The notes under the pieces were generated by a model that was not told the origin of the DNA, made no database searches, and saw only the letters and a list, made by a program, of their open reading frames with translations. A stretch of DNA of 64,000 nt, taken from contig NZ_WBKI01000003.1 in the NCBI RefSeq assembly GCF_008830365.1, forward strand, positions 431,990 to 495,989, given 5' to 3'. Shown here piece after piece: positions 32,064-43,133 of the stretch. Positions within the stretch are counted from its first letter, which is position 1; each line of letters opens with the position of its first letter. The position numbers were made by a program, and so were the translations under genes. The stretch is from Serratia proteamaculans (GTDB taxonomy: Bacteria > Pseudomonadota > Gammaproteobacteria > Enterobacterales > Enterobacteriaceae).

Positions 32064-33113
32064 GTGAGCAAGAACAAACTGTCCAAAGGTCAAGAACGCC
32101 GCGTGCAGGCGAACCATCAACGTCGCCTGAAACGCACTGATAAGAAACCGGAATTGGATGATTCCCAACTGGGCGAGCCGCAGGACGGCATCGTCATCAG
32201 CCGCTTCGGCATGCATGCCGACGTTGAAGCCGCGGATGGCACCCAGCACCGCTGCAATATCCGCCGGACATTGCGTTCGCTGGTAACCGGCGATCGCGTA
32301 GTGTGGCGCCCTGGCGTCGGCACTCATGCAGGGGTCAAAGGCATCGTCGAGGCTGTGCATGAACGCACTTCCGTCCTGAATCGTCCTGACATTTACGACG
32401 GCGTGAAACCCATCGCCGCCAATATCGATCAGATCGTCATCGTTTCCGCGATCCTGCCAGAGCTGTCACTGAATATGATCGACCGCTACCTGGTGGCTTG
32501 TGAAACACTGGAGGTCGAACCGCTGATCGTACTGAACAAAATCGATCTGCTGGATGCCGAAGCACGCAAGCACGTCGACGGCATGATGGATATCTATCGC
32601 CATATCGGCTATCGGGTGTTGGAAGTCTCCAGCCAGACGCGTGAAGGCATGGAGGCGTTTGAACAAGCTCTGGTTGATCGCATCAGTATCTTTGCCGGCC
32701 AGTCCGGGGTGGGTAAATCCAGCCTGTTGAATGCCCTGCTGCCACCGAGCGATAAGCAAATTCTGGTAAATCAGGTTTCCGATGTCTCAGGCCTCGGGCA
32801 ACATACCACCACCGCCGCGCGGCTGTACCATTTCCAGCACGGCGGCGATGTGATCGATTCACCGGGTGTGCGTGAGTTTGGTCTGTGGCATCTGGAGCCG
32901 GAACAAGTGACTCAAGCCTATGTCGAATTCCGTGACTATTTGGGCGGTTGTAAATTCCGCGACTGCCGCCACGACACCGACCCAGGCTGCGCCATCCGCG
33001 GCGCGATGGAGAAAGGCGATATCGCGAAAGAGCGTTTTGAAAACTACCATCGCATTCTGGAAAGCATGGCATCCGTGAAGGTTCGCAAGAACTTTACCGA
33101 CGCCGCAGGCTGA
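32064..33113 (+). CDS. rsgA: Small-subunit biogenesis GTPase RsgA
   Basis: RsgA is a circularly permuted GTPase that helps late maturation of the 30S subunit and releases RbfA. The 349-residue product starts at GTG, has a basic N-terminus ([19 protein letters not shown]), an OB fold, then G motifs in permuted order: NKID (G4), [14 protein letters not shown] (G1) and [11 protein letters not shown] (G3). The zinc site is [14 protein letters not shown]. It is followed by psd and mscM in the conserved order. Confidence 0.96.
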   Translation: MSKNKLSKGQERRVQANHQRRLKRTDKKPELDDSQLGEPQDGIVISRFGMHADVEAADGTQHRCNIRRTLRSLVTGDRVVWRPGVGTHAGVKGIVEAVHERTSVLNRPDIYDGVKPIAANIDQIVIVSAILPELSLNMIDRYLVACETLEVEPLIVLNKIDLLDAEARKHVDGMMDIYRHIGYRVLEVSSQTREGMEAFEQALVDRISIFAGQSGVGKSSLLNALLPPSDKQILVNQVSDVSGLGQHTTTAARLYHFQHGGDVIDSPGVREFGLWHLEPEQVTQAYVEFRDYLGGCKFRDCRHDTDPGCAIRGAMEKGDIAKERFENYHRILESMASVKVRKNFTDAAG

Positions 33114-33188
33114 TAATACCGGGCGGCGTTGACTGTGGCGGAGCCACGGTTACAATGCGCGCCCTTTACCCCGATTCACGAGGTTAAT

Positions 33189-34085
33189 GTGCTGGATAGC
33201 ATCAAAATTAAATTGCAGTATTGGTTACCCAAGCTGGCGCTGACCCGTCTGGCTGGCTGGGGCGCGGATAAAAAGGCCGGCTGGCTGACCCAGCTGGTAC
33301 TGAAGGCATTCGCCCGTTACTACCGTGTGAATATGCAAGAGTCGCAACACCCAGAGCTAAGTTCTTACGCCAGCTTCAACGAATTCTTTGTGCGCCCGCT
33401 GCGTGATGGCGTGCGTCCTATCGTCAGCGATGCCAACTGGCTGGCGCTGCCTGCCGACGGTGCGATTAGCCAACTCGGCCCAATCAACGACGACCAGATT
33501 TTCCAGGCCAAAGGCCATTACTACAGCCTGGAAGCACTGCTGGCCGGCAACTACATGCTGGCCGAGCCGTTCCGCAATGGCCTGTTTGCCACCACTTACC
33601 TGGCACCTCGTGATTATCACCGCGTGCATATGCCGTGCGACGGCGTGCTGCGCGAAATGATTTACGTCCCGGGCGACCTGTTTTCCGTCAACCCGCTGAC
33701 TGCCGCCAACGTGCCAAATCTGTTTGCCCGCAATGAGCGTGTGATCTGCGTATTCGATACCGCCATCGGCCCCATGGTGCAAATCCTGGTGGGTGCCACC
33801 ATCGTTGGCAGCATCGAAACCGTTTGGTCCGGCACCGTTACGCCACCGCGCGAAGGCGTCATCAAACGCTGGACCTATCCGGCAGAAGGCACTGAAGGCG
33901 CTATCACACTGGAGAAAGGGGCAGAAATGGGCCGCTTCAAGTTGGGCTCAACGGTCATCAACCTGTTTACCCCAGGCAGCGTGCAGTTTGCCCCGCAGTT
34001 GAACAACGGCACCGTGACCCGCATGGGCGAGGCCTTCGCAGAAATCCCGGCTGTACCTGCCGCCGCACAAACACCGCAGATCTAA
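33189..34085 (+). CDS. psd: Phosphatidylserine decarboxylase proenzyme
   Basis: Psd makes phosphatidylethanolamine, the main membrane lipid, from phosphatidylserine. The 298-residue proenzyme cleaves itself at the LGST motif, where Ser254 becomes the pyruvoyl group of the alpha chain. [15 protein letters not shown] and [11 protein letters not shown] are conserved catalytic regions. The start is GTG at 33189 ([14 protein letters not shown]), aligned with E. coli and preceded by acgaggt; the open frame begins 20 codons earlier. It lies 75 bases after rsgA and 13 bases before mscM. Confidence 0.95.
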   Translation: MLDSIKIKLQYWLPKLALTRLAGWGADKKAGWLTQLVLKAFARYYRVNMQESQHPELSSYASFNEFFVRPLRDGVRPIVSDANWLALPADGAISQLGPINDDQIFQAKGHYYSLEALLAGNYMLAEPFRNGLFATTYLAPRDYHRVHMPCDGVLREMIYVPGDLFSVNPLTAANVPNLFARNERVICVFDTAIGPMVQILVGATIVGSIETVWSGTVTPPREGVIKRWTYPAEGTEGAITLEKGAEMGRFKLGSTVINLFTPGSVQFAPQLNNGTVTRMGEAFAEIPAVPAAAQTPQI

Positions 34086-34098
34086 GGGAATTGATACT

Positions 34099-37000
34099 GT
34101 GCGCCTGATTATCACGCTATTGCTCGGTTGTTTATTGTCTCAATCGGTGCTGGCCGCCACGGTGCCTACCGAAAATCAGCTTAAACAGGAGCTGAAGCAG
34201 GTAGAGAGCACCAAGAACGCACCTAATCAGGCGGAAACCACTGAGGCGCTGCAAAGCGCCCTTAACTGGTTATCGGAACGCAAAGAGTCGTTGACCCGCG
34301 TTGAGCAGTATCAGCGGGTGATCGACGATTTCCCGAAGATGACGCAGGAACTGCGCCGTCAATTAGTGGTGGAAGACAGTAAGATCCTGCCGAACGGCGA
34401 TAACCTGCCGGCCAGCGATCTCGAGCAGCAGATCCTGCAAACCAGCAGCCTGCTGCTGGAACAGGCTCGTTTGTTACAGCAGGAACAGGAGCGAACGCGG
34501 GAAATCAGCGATTCTCTTGGCCAATTGCCCCAGCAGCAGACCGATGCTCGCCGGGCGCTGACGGAAGTACAGCGCCGCCTGCAGGCTCAGCCCGCCAACC
34601 CGACCACCCCGCATGCTCAGGCCGCTCTGGCGTTATTACAAACCGAAGCCGCTGCGCGCAAGGCCAAAGTCGATGAACTCGAACTGGCACAACTGTCGGC
34701 CAATAATCGCCAGGAACTGGCGCGGATGCGCGCCGAGGTCTACAAAAAGCGCCACGAGAAAATCGACATCCAGCTGCAGGCGCTGCGTAATAACCTCAAT
34801 GCCCAGCGGCAGCGTGAAGCCGAACTGGCACTGGAAAAAACCGAGCAGCTGGCCGAGCAGAACGGTGACCTGCCGAAAAGCATCAGCCAGCAGCTACAGA
34901 TCAACCGCGAGCTTTCCGCCGCGTTGAACAATCAGGCCCAGCGCATGGATCTGATCTCATCCCAACAACGTCAGGCTGCCGCGCAAACGCTGCAGGTGCG
35001 CCAGGCATTAAGCACCATCATCGAACAGGCCCAGTGGCTCGGCTCCTCATCGGCGCTGGGTGAAACCCTGCGTGCCCAGGTGGCGACACTGCCGGAAATG
35101 CCCAAGCCGCAGCAGTTGGACGGTGATATGGCCCAACTCCGCGTGCAACGGCTGCAGTTTGAAAGCCAGCTGGAGAAGCTCTCACAGCGTGAGTTTAAGC
35201 GCGACGACGGCAGTGAGCTGACCAGCGCGGAACGGCGTATCGTTGACGCCCAGTTGCGTACCCAGCGCGAACTGCTGAATTCACTGCTCTCGGGTTGTGA
35301 TACCCAAATTCTCGAACTGACCAAGCTGAAAGTCGCCAACACCCAGCTGATTGAAGCGCTGAACGAAATCCGGGACGCCACCCACCGCTATCTGTTCTGG
35401 GTACCGGACATTAATCCGATCAACCTGTCCTACCCGATTAACGTGGCGCACGATCTCACCCTGTTACTGTCACTGGATACGCTGTCGCAGCTCGGCGGCG
35501 CCTTTATGATGATGGTCACCAGCAAAGAAACGCTGATCCCCATTTTCGGCGCCCTGTTGCTGGTGATTTTCAGCATCAGTTCCCGCAAGCACTACCACGC
35601 CTTCCTGACACGCGCCAGCAGCCGGGTGGGCAAAGTCACCCAGGATGAGTTCTTCCTGACGGTACGCACCGTGTTCTGGTCGATTCTGGTGGCGCTGCCG
35701 CTGCCGGTACTGTGGGCTGCGCTCGGCTTTGGCCTGCAAAGTGCCTGGAACTACCCGGTAGCCGAAGCCATCGGTAAGGGCGTCACCGCCACGTTGCCGA
35801 TCTTGTGGGTCTGTATGATCTGCGCCGCCTTCGCCCATCCACAAGGGCTGTTTATCGTTCATTTCCGCTGGCCGGCGAAACAGGTTTCGCGCGCCATGCG
35901 TTACTACAAAATGTCGATCTGGCTGATCGTGCCGCTGATCATGGCTCTGATCACCTTCGACAGCCTGAAAGAACGCGAATTTGCCAACACTCTCGGCCGG
36001 CTGTGCTTTATCTTGCTGTGTCTGGCATTGGCTCTCGTGACCAACAGCCTGAAACGTGCCGGGATCCCGCTGTATCTGGACAAGAAAGGCTCCGGCGAGA
36101 ACATGGTCAACACCGCGCTGTGGGGGTTGCTGCTGTCGGCACCGGTTTTGGCAGCGCTGGCCTCGGCCGTCGGCTACCTGACCACTTCACAGGCGCTGCT
36201 GGCGCGTCTGGAAACCTCGGTCGCCATCTGGTTCTTCCTGCTGGTGATTTACCATATTATTCGCCGCTGGATGCTGATCCAGCGGCGTCGTATCGCCTTT
36301 GACCGTGCCAAGCAGCGCCGCGCCGATATCCTGGCCCAGCGTGCTCGCGGTGAGGAAGAAAGCTCACACACGCCTAACAGTACCGAAGGCTCGATGGACC
36401 TGGATGATTCGGAGATCGATCTGGACACCATCAGCGCCCAGTCGTTGCGGCTGGTTCGTTCGATCCTGACCATGATCGCGTTGGTGTCGGTGATCGTGCT
36501 GTGGTCAGAGATCCATTCCGCCTTTAGCTTCCTGGAAAATATCACCCTGTGGAACGTCAGCTCGACGGTCAATGGCGTCGATACCGCGCACCCGATTACC
36601 CTGGGTGCGGTATTGATCGCCATTCTGGTGCTGATTGTCACCATGCAGTTGGTACGTAACCTGCCGGCACTGCTGGAGCTGGCGGTACTGCAACACCTGG
36701 ACCTGACGCCGGGCACCGGCTATGCCATTACCACCATCACCAAGTACCTGCTGTTGCTGTTCGGCGCCCTGCTCAGCTTCTCGTGGATCGGCATTGAATG
36801 GTCAAAACTGCAGTGGGTCGTGACCGCGCTCAGCGTGGGGTTGGGCTTCGGTATGCAGGAGATCTTCTCCAACTTTATCTCCGGCCTGATCATTTTGTTC
36901 GAGAAACCGATCCGCATCGGCGATACCGTAACGATCCGCAACCTGACCGGCAGCGTTACCAAGATCAATACTCGCGCCACCACCATTTCGGATTGGGACC

Positions 37001-37446
37001 GCAAAGAGATCATTGTGCCGAACAAGGCGTTTATCACCGAGCAGTTCATTAACTGGTCGCTGTCGGACAACCTGACCCGTGTAGTACTGACCGTGCCCGC
37101 GCCGGGAGAAGCCAACAGCGAAGAGGTGACCAAGATCCTGACCAACGCCGCCGAGCGCTGTTCGCTGGTGTTGGATACCCCAGCACCAGAGGTATATCTG
37201 GTCGATCTGCAGCAGGGTATTCAAATCTTTGAGCTGCGTATTTACGCCGCCGAGATGGGTCACCGCATGCCGCTACGCCACGAGATCCATCAGTTGATTC
37301 TGGCCGGTTACCGCGAGCATGGCATTACACTGCCATACCCACCGTTCCAGGTACGCAGCGAAACGCTATCGCGCTTGACCAGTAATGGCCGTACTCCGCC
37401 GTCAACGCCAGCGCCAAACACCAAACGCGAATCGGGCAGTCTGTAA
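34099..37446 (+). CDS. mscM: Miniconductance mechanosensitive channel MscM
   Basis: MscM opens under membrane tension to release solutes on hypoosmotic shock. The 1115-residue protein begins at GTG with a signal peptide (ending SQSVLAA), has a large periplasmic coiled-coil domain rich in Gln/Glu/Ala (about residues 25-440), about eleven membrane segments from residue 470 on, and the MscS core near the C-terminus (GLGFGMQEIFSNFISGLIIL, then the beta domain FEKPIRIGDTVTI). E. coli YjeP is of similar size (1107). It is third in rsgA-psd-mscM and ends at a bidirectional terminator. Confidence 0.94.
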   Translation: MRLIITLLLGCLLSQSVLAATVPTENQLKQELKQVESTKNAPNQAETTEALQSALNWLSERKESLTRVEQYQRVIDDFPKMTQELRRQLVVEDSKILPNGDNLPASDLEQQILQTSSLLLEQARLLQQEQERTREISDSLGQLPQQQTDARRALTEVQRRLQAQPANPTTPHAQAALALLQTEAAARKAKVDELELAQLSANNRQELARMRAEVYKKRHEKIDIQLQALRNNLNAQRQREAELALEKTEQLAEQNGDLPKSISQQLQINRELSAALNNQAQRMDLISSQQRQAAAQTLQVRQALSTIIEQAQWLGSSSALGETLRAQVATLPEMPKPQQLDGDMAQLRVQRLQFESQLEKLSQREFKRDDGSELTSAERRIVDAQLRTQRELLNSLLSGCDTQILELTKLKVANTQLIEALNEIRDATHRYLFWVPDINPINLSYPINVAHDLTLLLSLDTLSQLGGAFMMMVTSKETLIPIFGALLLVIFSISSRKHYHAFLTRASSRVGKVTQDEFFLTVRTVFWSILVALPLPVLWAALGFGLQSAWNYPVAEAIGKGVTATLPILWVCMICAAFAHPQGLFIVHFRWPAKQVSRAMRYYKMSIWLIVPLIMALITFDSLKEREFANTLGRLCFILLCLALALVTNSLKRAGIPLYLDKKGSGENMVNTALWGLLLSAPVLAALASAVGYLTTSQALLARLETSVAIWFFLLVIYHIIRRWMLIQRRRIAFDRAKQRRADILAQRARGEEESSHTPNSTEGSMDLDDSEIDLDTISAQSLRLVRSILTMIALVSVIVLWSEIHSAFSFLENITLWNVSSTVNGVDTAHPITLGAVLIAILVLIVTMQLVRNLPALLELAVLQHLDLTPGTGYAITTITKYLLLLFGALLSFSWIGIEWSKLQWVVTALSVGLGFGMQEIFSNFISGLIILFEKPIRIGDTVTIRNLTGSVTKINTRATTISDWDRKEIIVPNKAFITEQFINWSLSDNLTRVVLTVPAPGEANSEEVTKILTNAAERCSLVLDTPAPEVYLVDLQQGIQIFELRIYAAEMGHRMPLRHEIHQLILAGYREHGITLPYPPFQVRSETLSRLTSNGRTPPSTPAPNTKRESGSL

Positions 37447-37457
37447 GCGCAGAATGT

Positions 37458-37489
37458 AAAAAGGGTTCGGCCATGGCCGAACCCTTTTT
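37458..37489. terminator. Bidirectional terminator between mscM and epmA
   Basis: This is a perfect 32-base palindrome centred on CCATGG, with AAAAAGGG and CCCTTTTT ends. It terminates both convergent transcripts. Confidence 0.93.
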
Positions 37490-37514
37490 TATTGCGACAA
37501 TGACGAATCGTCGG

Positions 37515-38492
37515 TTACGCGCGCCCAACCGGGAAGGCAATCACTTCACTCAGGCTCTCGGCACCCAAGGCCAACATCACCAGGCGGTCAACCCCTAACG
37601 CCACACCGGAGCATTCAGGCATGCCGTGCTGCAAAGCATCCAGCAGGTTGTTATCAATCGGGTGCTGTGGCAGGCCACGTTCCGCACGCTTGCGGTTGTC
37701 CTGGGCAAAACGCTGCCCTTGTTCGCGGCTGTCCGTCAGTTCACGGAAGCCATTCGCCAGCTCAATGCCTTTGAAGTAAACCTCGAAACGCTCCGCCACC
37801 CGGTGATCCTCGGTACTGATCTCCGCCAGCGACGCCTGGCTGGCCGGGAAGTGATAAACGAACGCCGGTTTGTCACGGCCAATGTGTGGCTCCACGCCGA
37901 CGGTAAACAGCAACTGCAACAGCGTATCGCGATCTTCTTCCGTATCGGCAATGTTACTCAGATCCAGCTTGGCCGCCGCTTCACGCAGTTGTGCCTTCTC
38001 CGCTGACAGCGGATCGATATCCAGATGGCGCAGGAAAGCCTGCTGATACGACAGAGTTTCTGCGCTGTCGCAATCCAGCACCTGCTGCAGCAGATCGTCC
38101 ACCTCGTTCATCAGCCGGTACATGTCGTAATGCGGACGGTACCACTCCAGCATGGTGAATTCAGGGTTGTGGTGACGGCCGGCTTCTTCATTACGGAAAC
38201 TGCGCCCCATCTGATAGATCGGACCGCTACCCGCCGCCAGCAAGCGCTTCATGTGGTATTCCGGGCTGGTCATCATGTACAGCGTCAGGCCATCCGCCGC
38301 GCCGGGCCCGACGAAACGCGTCTGGAACGGGAACAGGTGGATATCGGTGACCGTCGCCTGGCTCATGGTTGGCGTCTCAACTTCCAATACGCCACGATCG
38401 GCGAAGAAACGCCGGATCTCAGTCAGGATCGCTGCGCGCTTCAACAAATTGGCGATGGGTGCACTTGGCTGCCAGCTTGCCGTTTCGCTCAT
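37515..38492 (-). CDS. epmA: EF-P lysine ligase EpmA (PoxA/GenX)
   Basis: EpmA attaches (R)-beta-lysine to Lys34 of elongation factor P. The 325-residue product resembles the catalytic core of class II lysyl-tRNA synthetase without the anticodon domain: motif 2 [33 protein letters not shown], and motif 3 [18 protein letters not shown]. The start [10 protein letters not shown] is placed at 38492; 66 upstream in-frame codons lie in the frd control region and are not conserved. efp and epmB, the other parts of the pathway, are at 43.8-45.4 kb. Confidence 0.95.
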   Translation of the reverse strand: MSETASWQPSAPIANLLKRAAILTEIRRFFADRGVLEVETPTMSQATVTDIHLFPFQTRFVGPGAADGLTLYMMTSPEYHMKRLLAAGSGPIYQMGRSFRNEEAGRHHNPEFTMLEWYRPHYDMYRLMNEVDDLLQQVLDCDSAETLSYQQAFLRHLDIDPLSAEKAQLREAAAKLDLSNIADTEEDRDTLLQLLFTVGVEPHIGRDKPAFVYHFPASQASLAEISTEDHRVAERFEVYFKGIELANGFRELTDSREQGQRFAQDNRKRAERGLPQHPIDNNLLDALQHGMPECSGVALGVDRLVMLALGAESLSEVIAFPVGRA

Positions 38493-38690
38493 GGTAATTA
38501 CTCCGAAATCAAACAGGGGATGCAGTCTACTCGTATCCCGGCATGCAAACAAATTCTTAACAGGCCCTGGACTTTTAACCGCGACATTACCTGATAAATA
38601 GTTAGTAATAAGGTTAATAAAAGGTGAATAAACGTTAAATCCTGCCTGCGGTAAATTATCCTCCCGGCCGGCGGTTAAAAGGCAAAACAA

Positions 38691-38739
38691 TCGATCACAT
38701 CAAATTTCTTCTACTTAACTTTAGGTATAGTTAATTCCA
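38691..38739 (+). promoter_or_regulatory. frdABCD promoter with FNR-type site
   Basis: TCGATCACATCAAA (38691-38704) matches the imperfect FNR box found before E. coli frdA (TCGAT-N4-TCAAA). A -10 element TATAGT lies at 38726-38731. This places the box centre about 41 bases before the likely start near 38739, the class II FNR arrangement. The 385-base gap 38493-38877 also holds the divergent epmA promoter and a frd leader of about 140 bases. Confidence 0.65.
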
Positions 38740-38877
38740 CATTATTGGTGGGAGATATCTATCCTTAGTATTAATGCAACGACAATAAACTCAGTTAGTT
38801 AGCACCCGAAGTTTTTTATAAATATTAAGCATAGATATTTAATTTGCCGTTCTTAACAAGAATATTGGAGGAATGCA

Positions 38878-40674
38878 GTGCAAACCTTTAACGCCGATCT
38901 TGCCATTATTGGGGCCGGGGGTGCTGGTTTACGTGCAGCAATAGCCGCAGCGGAAGCCAACCCCCAACTGAAAATCGCGCTTATCTCAAAAGTCTACCCG
39001 ATGCGCAGCCATACGGTGGCTGCTGAAGGAGGCTCCGCCGCCGTCACTCAGGATCACGATAGCTTCGACTACCACTTCAACGACACCGTTGCCGGGGGCG
39101 ATTGGCTGTGTGAGCAGGATGTGGTCGACCATTTCGTTCACAACTGCCCGCGCGAAATGACCCAACTTGAACAATGGGGTTGCCCATGGAGTCGTAAAGA
39201 AGACGGTTCGGTCAACGTACGTCGCTTTGGCGGCATGAAGATTGAACGCACCTGGTTCGCCGCCGACAAAACCGGCTTCCATATGCTGCACACCCTGTTC
39301 CAAACCTCCCTCAAATACCCGCAAATCCAGCGTTTCGACGAGCACTTTGTACTGGATATTCTGGTAGATGATGGCCAGGCCCGCGGCCTGATAGCGATGA
39401 ACATGATGGAAGGTACTCGCGTACAGATCCGCGCCAATGCCGTGATCATGGCGACCGGCGGTGCCGGCCGCGTGTATCGCTATAACACCAACGGCGGCAT
39501 CGTCACCGGTGATGGCATGGGCATGGCGTTCCACCACGGTATCCCCCTGCGTGATATGGAGTTCGTCCAATATCACCCTACCGGCCTGCCGGGCTCCGGT
39601 ATCCTGATGACCGAAGGCTGCCGTGGCGAAGGTGGTATTCTGGTAAACAAAGACGGCTACCGCTACCTGCAGGACTACGGCATGGGTCCGGAAACTCCGC
39701 TGGGTGAGCCAAAGAACAAATACATGGAGCTGGGTCCGCGTGACAAAGTCTCGCAGGCCTTCTGGCACGAATGGCGTGCCGGTCGCACCGTCCCTACCCC
39801 ACGTGGTGATGTGGTCTATCTCGACCTGCGCCATCTGGGAGAAAAGAAACTGCTGGAACGCCTGCCGTTCATCTGTGAACTGGCCAAGGCATACGTCGGT
39901 GTCGATCCGGTGAAAGAGCCGATCCCGGTGCGTCCAACCGCGCACTACACCATGGGCGGCATTGAAACCGATCAAAACTGCGAAACCCGCATCAAGGGGC
40001 TGTTTGCCGTCGGCGAATGTTCCTCCGTCGGGCTGCACGGAGCCAACCGCCTGGGTTCCAATTCACTGGCGGAACTGGTGGTGTTCGGCCGGGTGGCCGG
40101 TGAGCAAGCCGCTCGCCGCGCGCTGGAAACCGGCCCGGCCAACGGCAGTACACTGGATGCACAAGGGCGCGACGTCGAAACCCGGCTGAGCAACCTGATG
40201 AAGCAGGAAGGCAACGAAAACTGGGCCAAAATCCGCGACGAGATGGGTATGTCGATGGAAGAAGGCTGCGGTATTTACCGTACGCCGGAACTGATGCAGA
40301 AAACCGTCGATAAACTGGCTGAGCTGAAAGAACGCTTTAAACGCGTCAAAATTACCGACAGCTCCAGCGTATTCAATACCGATCTGCTGTACACCATCGA
40401 GCTGGGTTACGGGCTGGACGTGGCCGAATGCATGGCGCACTCCGCCTTCAACCGTAAAGAATCCCGCGGTGCCCACCAGCGTCTGGACGAAGGCTGCACC
40501 GAACGTGACGACGTGAACTTCCTCAAGCATACGCTGGCGTTCCATAACCCGAACGGTGCCCCCCGCCTGGAATACAGCGACGTGAAGATCACCAAACTGC
40601 CACCGGCCAAACGTGTGTACGGCGCTGAAGCCGAAGCGCAGGATAAAAAGGATAAGGAGCAGGCAAATGGCTGA
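38878..40674 (+). CDS. frdA: Fumarate reductase flavoprotein subunit
   Basis: FrdA carries covalently bound FAD and reduces fumarate to succinate in anaerobic respiration. The 598-residue product has the dinucleotide fold ([20 protein letters not shown]), the flavinylated histidine in [14 protein letters not shown], the substrate loop ([21 protein letters not shown]) and catalytic [13 protein letters not shown]. The start is GTG 38878 behind a strong ggagg. It overlaps frdB by eight bases. Expression is expected under anaerobic conditions through the FNR-type site. Confidence 0.97.
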   Translation: MQTFNADLAIIGAGGAGLRAAIAAAEANPQLKIALISKVYPMRSHTVAAEGGSAAVTQDHDSFDYHFNDTVAGGDWLCEQDVVDHFVHNCPREMTQLEQWGCPWSRKEDGSVNVRRFGGMKIERTWFAADKTGFHMLHTLFQTSLKYPQIQRFDEHFVLDILVDDGQARGLIAMNMMEGTRVQIRANAVIMATGGAGRVYRYNTNGGIVTGDGMGMAFHHGIPLRDMEFVQYHPTGLPGSGILMTEGCRGEGGILVNKDGYRYLQDYGMGPETPLGEPKNKYMELGPRDKVSQAFWHEWRAGRTVPTPRGDVVYLDLRHLGEKKLLERLPFICELAKAYVGVDPVKEPIPVRPTAHYTMGGIETDQNCETRIKGLFAVGECSSVGLHGANRLGSNSLAELVVFGRVAGEQAARRALETGPANGSTLDAQGRDVETRLSNLMKQEGNENWAKIRDEMGMSMEEGCGIYRTPELMQKTVDKLAELKERFKRVKITDSSSVFNTDLLYTIELGYGLDVAECMAHSAFNRKESRGAHQRLDEGCTERDDVNFLKHTLAFHNPNGAPRLEYSDVKITKLPPAKRVYGAEAEAQDKKDKEQANG

Positions 40675-41401
40675 GATGAACACGCTGAAAATCGAGGTCA
40701 TGCGCTATAACCCGGAACGCGACTCTGAGCCGCATTTCGAGACCTTCGCGGTGCCTTATGATGAGCAAACCTCGTTGCTCGACGCCTTGGGCTACATCAA
40801 GGATAACCTGGCCCCCGACCTTTCCTACCGCTGGTCATGCCGCATGGCAATCTGCGGCTCGTGCGGCATGATGGTCAACCGGGTGCCGAAGCTGGCCTGT
40901 AAAACTTTCCTGCGCGAATATACCGGCGGCATGAAGGTAGAAGCGCTGGGCAACTTCCCGATTGAACGCGATCTGGTGGTCGATATGACCCACTTTATCG
41001 AAAGTCTGGAAGCGATTAAACCTTACATCATCGGCAATAACCGCAAACCGGAAGATGGCCCTAACGTGCAGACGCCGGCGCAGATGGCCAAGTATCACCA
41101 GTTCTCCGGCTGCATCAACTGCGGCCTGTGCTATGCCGCTTGCCCGCAGTTCGGTCTGAATCCAGAGTTTATCGGCCCGGCGGCCATCACTCTGGCGCAC
41201 CGCTACAACCTGGATAACCGCGATCACGGCCAGAAACAGCGTATGGCGCAGCTCAATGGTGAAAATGGTGTCTGGAGTTGTACCTTTGTCGGCTACTGCT
41301 CTGAGGTTTGTCCGAAGCACGTCGACCCGGCCGCTGCTATTCAGCAGGGCAAGGTAGAGAGTGCCAAAGACTTCATGATCGCCATGCTGAAGCCGCAATA
41401 A
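40667..41401 (+). CDS. frdB: Fumarate reductase iron-sulfur subunit
   Basis: FrdB passes electrons from menaquinol in FrdC/FrdD to the flavin through 2Fe-2S, 4Fe-4S and 3Fe-4S clusters. The 244-residue product has [14 protein letters not shown] (2Fe-2S), [13 protein letters not shown] (4Fe-4S) and [11 protein letters not shown] (3Fe-4S). The start ATG 40667 is inside the end of frdA, a translational coupling. The length equals E. coli FrdB. Confidence 0.97.
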   Translation: MAEMNTLKIEVMRYNPERDSEPHFETFAVPYDEQTSLLDALGYIKDNLAPDLSYRWSCRMAICGSCGMMVNRVPKLACKTFLREYTGGMKVEALGNFPIERDLVVDMTHFIESLEAIKPYIIGNNRKPEDGPNVQTPAQMAKYHQFSGCINCGLCYAACPQFGLNPEFIGPAAITLAHRYNLDNRDHGQKQRMAQLNGENGVWSCTFVGYCSEVCPKHVDPAAAIQQGKVESAKDFMIAMLKPQ

Positions 41402-41416
41402 GGGAGATAAACAGTA

Positions 41417-41809
41417 ATGACAACACAACGTAAGCCCTATGTGCGCACCATGACGCCGACCTGGTGGCAAAAGCTCGGCTTCTACCGTTTCTATATGCTG
41501 CGAGAAAGTACCTCGGTACCGGCAGTCTGGTTCAGTATCGTGCTGATCTACGGCGTCTTTGCGCTGAAAGGCGGCGTAGACAGCTGGGCGGGTTTCGTCG
41601 GTTTTCTGCAAAACCCGCTGGTACTGCTGATTAACGTCGTCACCCTGCTGGCCGCGCTGCTGCATACCAAGACCTGGTTCGATTTGGCGCCGAAAGCCGC
41701 CAATATAGTGGTCAACAGCGAGAAAATGGGCCCGGGGCCCATAGTGAAAACGCTGTGGGCGGTGACCCTGATCGCCAGCGTGGTCATCCTGGCCGTAGCC
41801 TTGGTGTAA
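41417..41809 (+). CDS. frdC: Fumarate reductase membrane anchor FrdC
   Basis: FrdC and FrdD anchor the complex in the inner membrane and bind menaquinol. The 130-residue protein starts [16 protein letters not shown], conserved in the family, with three membrane segments (about 30-50, 65-85 and 108-128). [13 protein letters not shown] contains the conserved histidine region. RBS aaggga; 15 bases after frdB. Confidence 0.95.
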   Translation: MTTQRKPYVRTMTPTWWQKLGFYRFYMLRESTSVPAVWFSIVLIYGVFALKGGVDSWAGFVGFLQNPLVLLINVVTLLAALLHTKTWFDLAPKAANIVVNSEKMGPGPIVKTLWAVTLIASVVILAVALV

Positions 41810-41821
41810 TCCGGAGGAAAC

Positions 41822-42181
41822 ATGATAAATCAAGCACCTAAACGCTCAGACGAGCCGGTTTTCTGGGGATTATTTGGCGCCGGTGGCATGTGGGGAGCGA
41901 TCATTGCCCCCGCTATCGTACTGTTGGTCGGCATTCTGCTGCCGCTGGGGTTGTTTCCCGGCGATGCGCTGGGCTATGACCGCGTACTGGCATTCTGCCA
42001 AAGCCTGATCGGCCGCCTGTTCCTGCTGCTGATGATTATCCTGCCGCTGTGGTGCGGTCTTCACCGTATCCACCATGCGATGCATGATCTGAAAATCCAT
42101 GTGCCGGCCGGTAAATGGGTATTCTACGGCCTGGCTGCAATCCTCAGCGTCGTGACCGTTATCGGCGTAGTGACCCTGTAA
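41822..42181 (+). CDS. frdD: Fumarate reductase membrane anchor FrdD
   Basis: The 119-residue partner of FrdC has three membrane segments and the conserved [15 protein letters not shown] with quinone-site histidines. RBS ggagga, 12 bases after frdC. It ends the operon; an imperfect hairpin follows. In some Enterobacterales ampC, with or without ampR, lies next; here blc follows directly. Confidence 0.95.
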   Translation: MINQAPKRSDEPVFWGLFGAGGMWGAIIAPAIVLLVGILLPLGLFPGDALGYDRVLAFCQSLIGRLFLLLMIILPLWCGLHRIHHAMHDLKIHVPAGKWVFYGLAAILSVVTVIGVVTL

Positions 42182-42188
42182 ACCCCTT

Positions 42189-42216
42189 CTGGCGGCCCAC
42201 TTTCGTAGGTCGCCAG
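42189..42216 (+). terminator. Hairpin after frdD
   Basis: CTGGCGGCC (42189-42197) and GGTCGCCAG (42208-42216) form a 9-base-pair stem with one G-T pair. The following bases (ctctgccttt) are a poor T-run, so termination may be partial. Confidence 0.5.
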
Positions 42217-42268
42217 CTCTGCCTTTGGGCTACACTGTTTAACTCAATCAGGTAAACAGGAGTCAGCC

Positions 42269-42802
42269 ATGCATTTCTGGTCAAAACTTTGTGTGATGCT
42301 TTCCGCCGTGCTCTCTGTCGCTTGCAGCGTTTCCCCGCCGAAGGACGTCAAAGTAGTGAATAATTTCGACAGCCAGCGCTATCTTGGAACCTGGTACGAA
42401 ATCGCTCGCCTTGACCACCGCTTCGAACGTGGCCTTGAACAGGTCACCGCCAATTACAGCCCACGCGAAGATGGCGGCCTGAAAGTGATTAACCGTGGCT
42501 TTAATACGCAAAAACAACAGTGGCAAGAAAGCACCGGCAAAGCCTATTTCATTGGCTCACCGCAGGTGGCTGCGCTAAAAGTGTCGTTCTTTGGACCTTT
42601 CTATGGCGGGTATAACGTGATTGAGTTGGATGCGGATTACCGCTACGCGCTGGTCTGCGGCCCGAACCGGGATTACTTGTGGATCCTGTCGCGCACGCCA
42701 GAGCTGGACGCTGCCACACGCGACAGGTTATTACAAACCGCGAAGAACAGCGGTTTTGCTATCGATAAGCTGATTTGGGTAAAACAGCCGCAGAATCAGT
42801 GA
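42269..42802 (+). CDS. blc: Outer membrane lipoprotein Blc (bacterial lipocalin)
   Basis: Blc is an outer membrane lipocalin that binds lysophospholipids and fatty acids and is induced in stationary phase in E. coli. The 177-residue protein has a lipobox (SVAC, Cys19), the lipocalin GxW motif ([18 protein letters not shown]) and conserved [21 protein letters not shown] acagga. The last seven bases overlap the end of the convergent sugE. Confidence 0.95.
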   Translation: MHFWSKLCVMLSAVLSVACSVSPPKDVKVVNNFDSQRYLGTWYEIARLDHRFERGLEQVTANYSPREDGGLKVINRGFNTQKQQWQESTGKAYFIGSPQVAALKVSFFGPFYGGYNVIELDADYRYALVCGPNRDYLWILSRTPELDAATRDRLLQTAKNSGFAIDKLIWVKQPQNQ

Positions 42803-43113
42803 CTGCTGAACTTCAGACCGAGAATACCAACAACAATCAGGCACAGGCTGAGAATGCGCGCAATATTGGTTGATTCGCCCAGTAACACCATCCCCATAAT
42901 CGCTGCCCCTACTGCACCAATACCGGTCCATACCGCGTAGGCCGTGCCGGCGGGCAACGTTTTCATCGCATGTGCCAACAACAGCATACTGACCACCATG
43001 GCGGCAATAGTGATAAGGCTAGGGGTCAGGCGGGTAAAACCATGGGTGTATTTCAGGCCGATAGCCCAAACCACTTCAAGTAAACCGGCAATAAGCAGAA
43101 TAATCCAAGCCAT
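42796..43113 (-). CDS. sugE: Guanidinium exporter Gdx (SugE)
   Basis: This SMR-family antiporter exports guanidinium in exchange for protons; E. coli SugE (Gdx) has that activity. The 105-residue product has four membrane segments, the conserved Glu13 in [14 protein letters not shown] that binds the substrate, and [14 protein letters not shown]. The start MAWIILL is at 43113; the longer frame runs into the riboswitch. A guanidine-II riboswitch directly upstream supports the guanidinium role rather than general drug efflux. Confidence 0.95.
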   Translation of the reverse strand: MAWIILLIAGLLEVVWAIGLKYTHGFTRLTPSLITIAAMVVSMLLLAHAMKTLPAGTAYAVWTGIGAVGAAIMGMVLLGESTNIARILSLCLIVVGILGLKFSSH

Positions 43114-43133
43114 GTAACAGGCTCCATTACGGT

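Noticed and set aside
38986..40038. 350-codon open frame antisense to frdA
   Set aside because: The frdA frame has all expected motifs; the antisense frame is rich in His and Val with no domain and results from codon bias.
40835..41833. 332-codon open frame antisense to frdB-frdC
   Set aside because: It spans two genuine genes on the other strand and has no ribosome binding site or known motif.
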